From the NCBI RefSeq assembly GCF_032062135.1, contig NC_092864.1:22051627-22115626 (forward strand): DNA of 64,000 nt, written 5' to 3'. The stretch is from Pyxicephalus adspersus. Taxonomy: Eukaryota; Chordata; Amphibia; Anura; Pyxicephalidae. A model generated the notes under the pieces. That model was not told where the DNA came from. It saw only the letters and a program-made list of their open reading frames with translations, and did no database searches. A program made the position numbers and the translations under genes. Positions 59,380-64,000 of this stretch are shown here, in pieces (positions within the stretch are counted from its first letter, which is position 1; every line of letters starts with the position of its first letter).

Positions 59380-60024
59380 GACGATCACAGGTGAACCTGA
59401 GTCATACAGCAAACCTGGAATACAGGTAGTCCCCGAACAACCCATAGATACAGACTGGCCTTCCCTGCTTGCTTGTGTGCAGGACGGCGGCTTGATGGGG
59501 GGGGGGGGGTGTTGCATGATTTGCAGAAGAAATCTTTTGCTTAACACAGCTGAGGTTGAGGGTGATCTAAGGGGGGTGAACTTTCTGCAGCCTCTTGTAA
59601 CTCTTAATGACCAAGACAAACTCTGCAGTTGTTTCTTTTTGCATATTAAAGCAAAGCTTGCTCCAGAAGTTAATGAATGTCTAGGCTCCATAAAGCTTTA
59701 TTTTGTTTGTGATTAGCTCACAGTGAGGATTTTATACAGTAACTGACACCACGCTGCCTAATAATATGTTGAGACAAACATCTGTCCTAATTGCATTTAA
59801 TAAAATAATGTACCTGTTCCGACTTACATACAAATTTAACTTAGGAACAAACCTACAGTCCTTATCTCGAATGTAACCTGGGGACTACCTGTAGATTGTA
59901 TAAAATCATTTCCTAATAGGAAAAATGGTTTCTATCCTAGACCAATTCATTCCAGGTTTGCTGCATGACTCACCAATGATAGCCAGATCTGCTCCAGTCT
60001 TGGAGAAATTTATTAAATCAGGTC
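59380..60024. mobile_element. Palindromic MITE family B copy, split by a pogo-like element
   Basis: Left part gtgaacctgagtcatacagc, aaacctggaa; right part after the insertion is attccaggtttgctgcatga through tttattaaatcaggtcc. The left terminus is too diverged to place exactly. Confidence 0.7.
59423..59891 (+). mobile_element. Pogo/Tigger-like MITE, copy 2
   Basis: TA-CAGGTAGTCCCCGAACA at the left and GGGGACTACCTG-TA at the right. The body aligns with 5315-5838 and includes gcagaagaaatcttttgct, cctcttgtaactctt and gttgagacaaacatctgtcc. A 158-codon open frame over it is spurious. Confidence 0.85.
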
Positions 60025-61314
60025 CAATGTGTATGGACACAGATTGAGATTGTTAAAGCTAACTTGATTCCTAGAGAGAGGAATGATTGGAGAACCGAAA
60101 ACCTAAGGTTTCTCTAGACTAAGGAGCACACCCCATACAACCGCTGGAACAATAAGGACCCCCTAATGCTATTGGCATGCTGAAAATACTGCTTTCCTGG
60201 CTGGCTTACTGACTACTGCATCCTGGTTCTGTAAAAAGTTGCAGATGATAAAAGTTAGAGTTTCTTATCTATATGCGTGTGAAGGTAGAATGACATGAGG
60301 TATTAATGTAAAAAGGTGAACATATGGGTCAGCCAGCTCTCATTTGTAGAATAGTAGGGCAGCAATGGCAGGCTCCAGGCTTCCCCTTGACAGGTTTCCT
60401 TTCTAGGGAGCTGTCCACCTCCTGTCAGTTCATTGTCCTCTGCACTCACTTGCTTTTGTTCTTTGAGTTTGTCTTATTAAATGTGACTTGTCACATTATT
60501 CCTTCAGCCCAGACCACTCAGGGGAGATTCTAGTCAGGGAAGCAGAGATTTTATGTGGTTTTCTGCAGGCTATTTTTCCAGGCAGAACACAATTACAAAT
60601 TAGCTGCTAATTGAGTCTGCATATTTCAGCCATTGTGTTCTATTGTCAGAACACCCGATCATCCAGCTTTCTTTATATAAAAGTTCAGAGATTTTTGGTT
60701 TTGTGGACTGCATAGACAGATTTAAAAAAATATTGTCAGAATTGTGATATAAGAAATATTCTTATCTGTTGCCTGTCAAAAAATTGTGTCTAGTGTAAAG
60801 GAGCTTTTCCTGATTTTGTATTATAAATCGAGCAGATTTGTATCCGCAGTAATCAGACTGTGTGTTCTTTAAATGTAACTCTGTTCTTAACTTTGTTTTA
60901 ATGTTTTCCATTTCAATATAGAAGCCCTTGGGGCCCATTCACACTTGTGCATTTCACGATGGACTCAATGCACAAAGTGACTTGTAATAATGCACTGCAA
61001 CAGATCACTAAAGTGTGAATCAGAACTCAAAGCGGTGGTTTGGGTGATGTGGGATTTGCTAAAAGGTAAAGTAAAAAAAAAAGTATCAACTGGTGTGGTG
61101 TCACTCTGATAAGCAGCATTATAGATAGCCAAAAAAAAAAACCTGACTTGAGGCACAAACTGCTCATAGCTGGAGGAACCCTACACAGCTCTAAAGTAAA
61201 ATTACTGACCCTGCAAAATTTGTATGAGCCTAATGACAAAAAGGGTAACAAAAGCTGTTTTTTGCAGGGGCCTTTTCTTACCCCCAGTGAACAACAACAT
61301 TCTGCCAAAAGCTT

Positions 61315-61680
61315 TGGCTAGGTACACGAGTGCACAAGAGCAGAATGGCGCTGTATGTACAATGCTCGATCATGCATTGTGCAGTCTTTTGTCATTGGAA
61401 AGGATGGTGAAAGATCCTTTCCAACGACAAAAGACTGCATGACGCATAAACGAGCGTTGTACATACAGCCCTGTTCTGCTCTATGGAGAGGGGAGAACGA
61501 CAGAACAGCACCCTGCTGTGCTCTGTTCCCTTCACTTTCATTACGATCGTTTGTCATCCGTAGATCCGCCAGGATGGTCATCGAAATGACAGATGAGCGC
61601 TGTACACGCTAGATTCTTGTTCCGATATCAGCCCCAAGGCGATTATCAGACAAGAATCATCTGACGTGTGTACGTAGCCT
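61315..61680. mobile_element. Repeat family C (MITE-like) with a long internal hairpin
   Basis: Left end ggctaggtacacgagtg, right end cgtgtgtacgtagcct. Bases 61337-61414 and 61416-61482 form a near-perfect inverted pair (gctgtatgtacaa(t/c)gctcg, cagtcttttgtc(a/g)ttggaa). Non-coding. Confidence 0.7.
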
Positions 61681-63029
61681 TAATAATGGTCCCAGCCTCT
61701 GCCATTCCAGTAAATGGCAGCAGTTTGGAGCCATAGTCTGAACACAGCTGTGTCAGATCGCAGCGTGGGTCCAGAAATCAGCAACTTGCTTTTGGAAGAA
61801 CCGTGGCTGCAACTACCCGTGGATGTGTTATCTGTGGTGGAGATTGCCATTCTTGGGCACAGCAGCAGTTTGTGTGTTTTTTTATTTTACTGCAGTTAAG
61901 TTCTCTTATAGTGTGATTGGGAGCTTGGGGTAATTTTTTAACACATTTAATAGCAGGTGCTGAGATACGTTGATATTTTTAGGTTAGTAATAGAGAATCT
62001 ATACATTTCCTTCTTCAGCTTTCAAAAATTAATGATGTAATTGTATTTTGAAACACCTAAGTGTTCCCCGGTGAATATAAATTGCTGTATTATAATATAA
62101 ACCATTTTTATCAGCAGTATATCACTTTTATTTCTTGAAAAGGTGCAGTAGTTTGATTGATGTGGAGATTGTGAAATTTATTGCAGTCATTCGAGAGCTG
62201 CTCATTCCACCATCGTCAAACTTTTCCTTTCAGCCCACAATAAAGCAGTGTTTTCTTAGTATTCACATGTGGTCATTGCCTCATAAACCACATGACACCC
62301 AGAATCTCAGCATTGTTTCACTGATACAAGCCGTGCAGTACTAATCTGTGCCAATCCTGTAAAACTGCCTTCTACTTGAATGTTGAGCAGGAGTGGTGTG
62401 GTTTTTTCACCTCCGGGCAATTTACACATACAGATGCCACCCACACCTTGTACTTTACATGTCAATACTCAGACTGTAACTGATACCCTCATTCCTGCTT
62501 GCTTTCTCATAAGATTAGGTTTCCACACTTCTTGTTGCAGCATGTTCAAGTGTATTTGTAATTCTATTGCGGTTATAGTTTATTGTTTTGGACTTTTATT
62601 GGAAATCTCCATTTGGCTTCTGAGCCTGCAGTGACACCGAATGGCCCCCATCTTGTGATCAGCAGGGAAATCATAATCCAGCCGTTTGTTTTACTTATGT
62701 TCTGCACATTCTGAGGTTCTTTCTAATGCACAATTTACATTTTAGGAGATTTCGGTTTCATTCCTACCCACAATTCAGTTACAAAGACATATGTCTATAA
62801 AAATGCCTAAGTTTGGAGGTAACATGATGAGGGGTTACCTGTGTTATTAAAAATACAATCTTTCAGGATATCTTGGATCCTTTTTTTAGACTTACATTCT
62901 TATCTTTTAAAGATGATCCTACAATTTCAGAAGATTGCAGGGCGAAACGTGAGAGTCACTTAGGGGAGATTTAAACCCGCCATACTGACTAGTCCCCGTT
63001 CCATCTCGGCACTGTTGTCTTCTTCTTTC

Positions 63030-63165
63030 TTCACTTCCTGTACGTGATTTTTCATCCATCTTGATTGGCTGGGATGATGCAGCTTTCATTCCCAGCCTGT
63101 GCAGGGGAAGCCGAGGTTGCATGCTTTTAGCAGATGCCTGTAGCAATTAGGCATTTAGGAGGAAA
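63030..63165 (-). repeat. Interspersed repeat family A, inverted copy
   Basis: On the minus strand ctcggcttcccctgcacagg, gcatcatcccagccaatcaa and gatgg, then a purine-rich tract, as in the copy at 1-160. Confidence 0.5.
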
Positions 63166-63427
63166 TATTGCAGAAGGGACATGGCCTGTACCTTTTTTAC
63201 AATAATGGCATACCTGATTATAGATTCCTGAACTTAGTACCACAGTGCCGGACTTATTCAGCTGGTGGTACTACATGTGAAACCTATACCTGCAGGTCTA
63301 AGATTTTTGCTTAAAACACTCGACCGTGTTCTCCCTAGATATATTTTTAAGCTTGGTTGCAATAGGCTGAAGTCAGTGGCAGCCTTTGTAGTGTGGCCAG
63401 CTTAAAGGGTTTGGGGAAAACACTGTT

Positions 63428-63473
63428 CTCTCTCTCTCTCTATCCTCTCTCTTCTCTTCTTCTCTCTCTCCTT
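63428..63473 (+). repeat. CT-rich imperfect microsatellite
   Basis: CT dinucleotides interrupted by TAT and TTC, in USP31 intron 1. Confidence 0.9.
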
Positions 63474-64000
63474 GTGTTGCTGAACTGAGGCATATACTTT
63501 CTTTCCTTTGTTGCTTCTTCATTCAGTAACTTTGTTTACAGTAATGTGCATTCCTGCGGAATGTTTGGTAACGTGCCAAGTTATAGTATGCCCTTCTTTC
63601 CAGCAGTCACCTGCCTTTGTACTTTGTTCCAACACTAGGCTTCCAAGAAGTGTTGGATGTCTGTGTCCCCAACAAGCGTTGTGTGCGTGTCTGAATGGAC
63701 CACTGTCCATTTTCCCTCTACATCAGCTTCTACTTCCTTATCTTTCATGCTTTAGGACTGTCATTGTAAATTGTATTCAGTTGTTGTCATCCAAAAGCCT
63801 AAAGTGCACTTGGCAAATCAGAGGTCAGACTCTTGGCACTTCCGAGTAGCCATTCAGACAATTTCAGTGTTCATGTACTTCAAAAATAGATTCTCAGGAA
63901 ATTATCCTTGATTGCTGAAATGAGTTCACCCAAGTCTGTGACCTCTATCTGGAAAGTCAGAGCAGCTCCTGGAAAGTCTTTAATAGCTTTTTCCTTTCTT

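Larger units (their letters stand above)
57082..64000 (+). other. USP31: USP31 intron 1 (continues past the window)
   Basis: Nothing in this stretch encodes the expected next USP31 segment around the second catalytic-domain block (NSQHDAQEFL-like). It contains a C-rich minisatellite, two complete mobile elements with inferred boundaries, a LINE 3' end, a nested pogo-like element and microsatellites, each listed separately. The remaining stretches 60030-61310, 61690-62920 and 63170-63420 show nothing I can name. Confidence 0.7.

Noticed and set aside
59240..59716. 158-codon plus-strand open frame
   Set aside because: It crosses the junction between a MITE and a pogo-like element. The same element copy at 5315-5838 does not keep the frame.
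63508..63849. 113-codon plus-strand open frame
   Set aside because: No recognisable domain or codon structure. It lies in USP31 intron 1.

Overview
The window is vertebrate nuclear DNA, most likely from a frog (anuran amphibian). It is AT-rich and dominated by introns and intergenic sequence. It carries tRNA-derived SINE tails, Tc1/mariner, pogo/Tigger-like and hAT non-autonomous elements and a CR1/L2-type LINE 3' end of kinds common in amphibians. The only strong protein-coding signals are spliced exons of two vertebrate genes. There is no bacterial, viral or CRISPR content. Three runs of N (25508-25616, 49018-49283, 54617-54974) are assembly gaps.

Gene 1 is SCNN1G, the gamma subunit of the epithelial sodium channel ENaC, on the minus strand. 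I rebuilt its coding sequence from twelve exons (47194 down to 31594) with GT/AG borders and consistent phases throughout. The result is an uninterrupted 656-codon frame plus stop, close to the length of other tetrapod gamma subunits. It retains the N-terminal His-Gly gating motif, two membrane segments, the Cys-rich extracellular domain, a furin-type RRRR tract, the SCS pore signature and the C-terminal PPPxY motif. A candidate non-coding first exon and promoter lie near 49361-49630, with a TATA-like box beside a near-consensus glucocorticoid/mineralocorticoid response element.

Gene 2 is USP31, a ubiquitin-specific protease, on the plus strand. Only coding exon 1 (56602-57081, 160 codons) is present. 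It sits in a CpG-rich island and includes the Cys-box with catalytic Cys94. The rest of the window to 64000 appears to be its first intron. From memory, SCNN1G and USP31 are also divergent neighbours in mammals, so the arrangement looks like conserved synteny.

Layout: 1-31.5 kb is repeat-rich and lies 3' of SCNN1G, with no recognisable gene. 31.6-47.2 kb holds the SCNN1G coding exons. 47.2-56.3 kb is intron 1, promoter and intergenic DNA with several mobile elements. 56.3-57.1 kb is the USP31 CpG island and exon 1. 57.1-64 kb is USP31 intron 1.

The most unusual structures are mobile-element composites. A hAT element sits inside a Tc1 pseudogene with a perfect 8-bp target duplication. A pogo-like element sits inside a palindromic MITE. 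One Tc1 copy has its C-terminal coding part displaced and inverted. One repeat begins with 28 bases identical to U2 snRNA.
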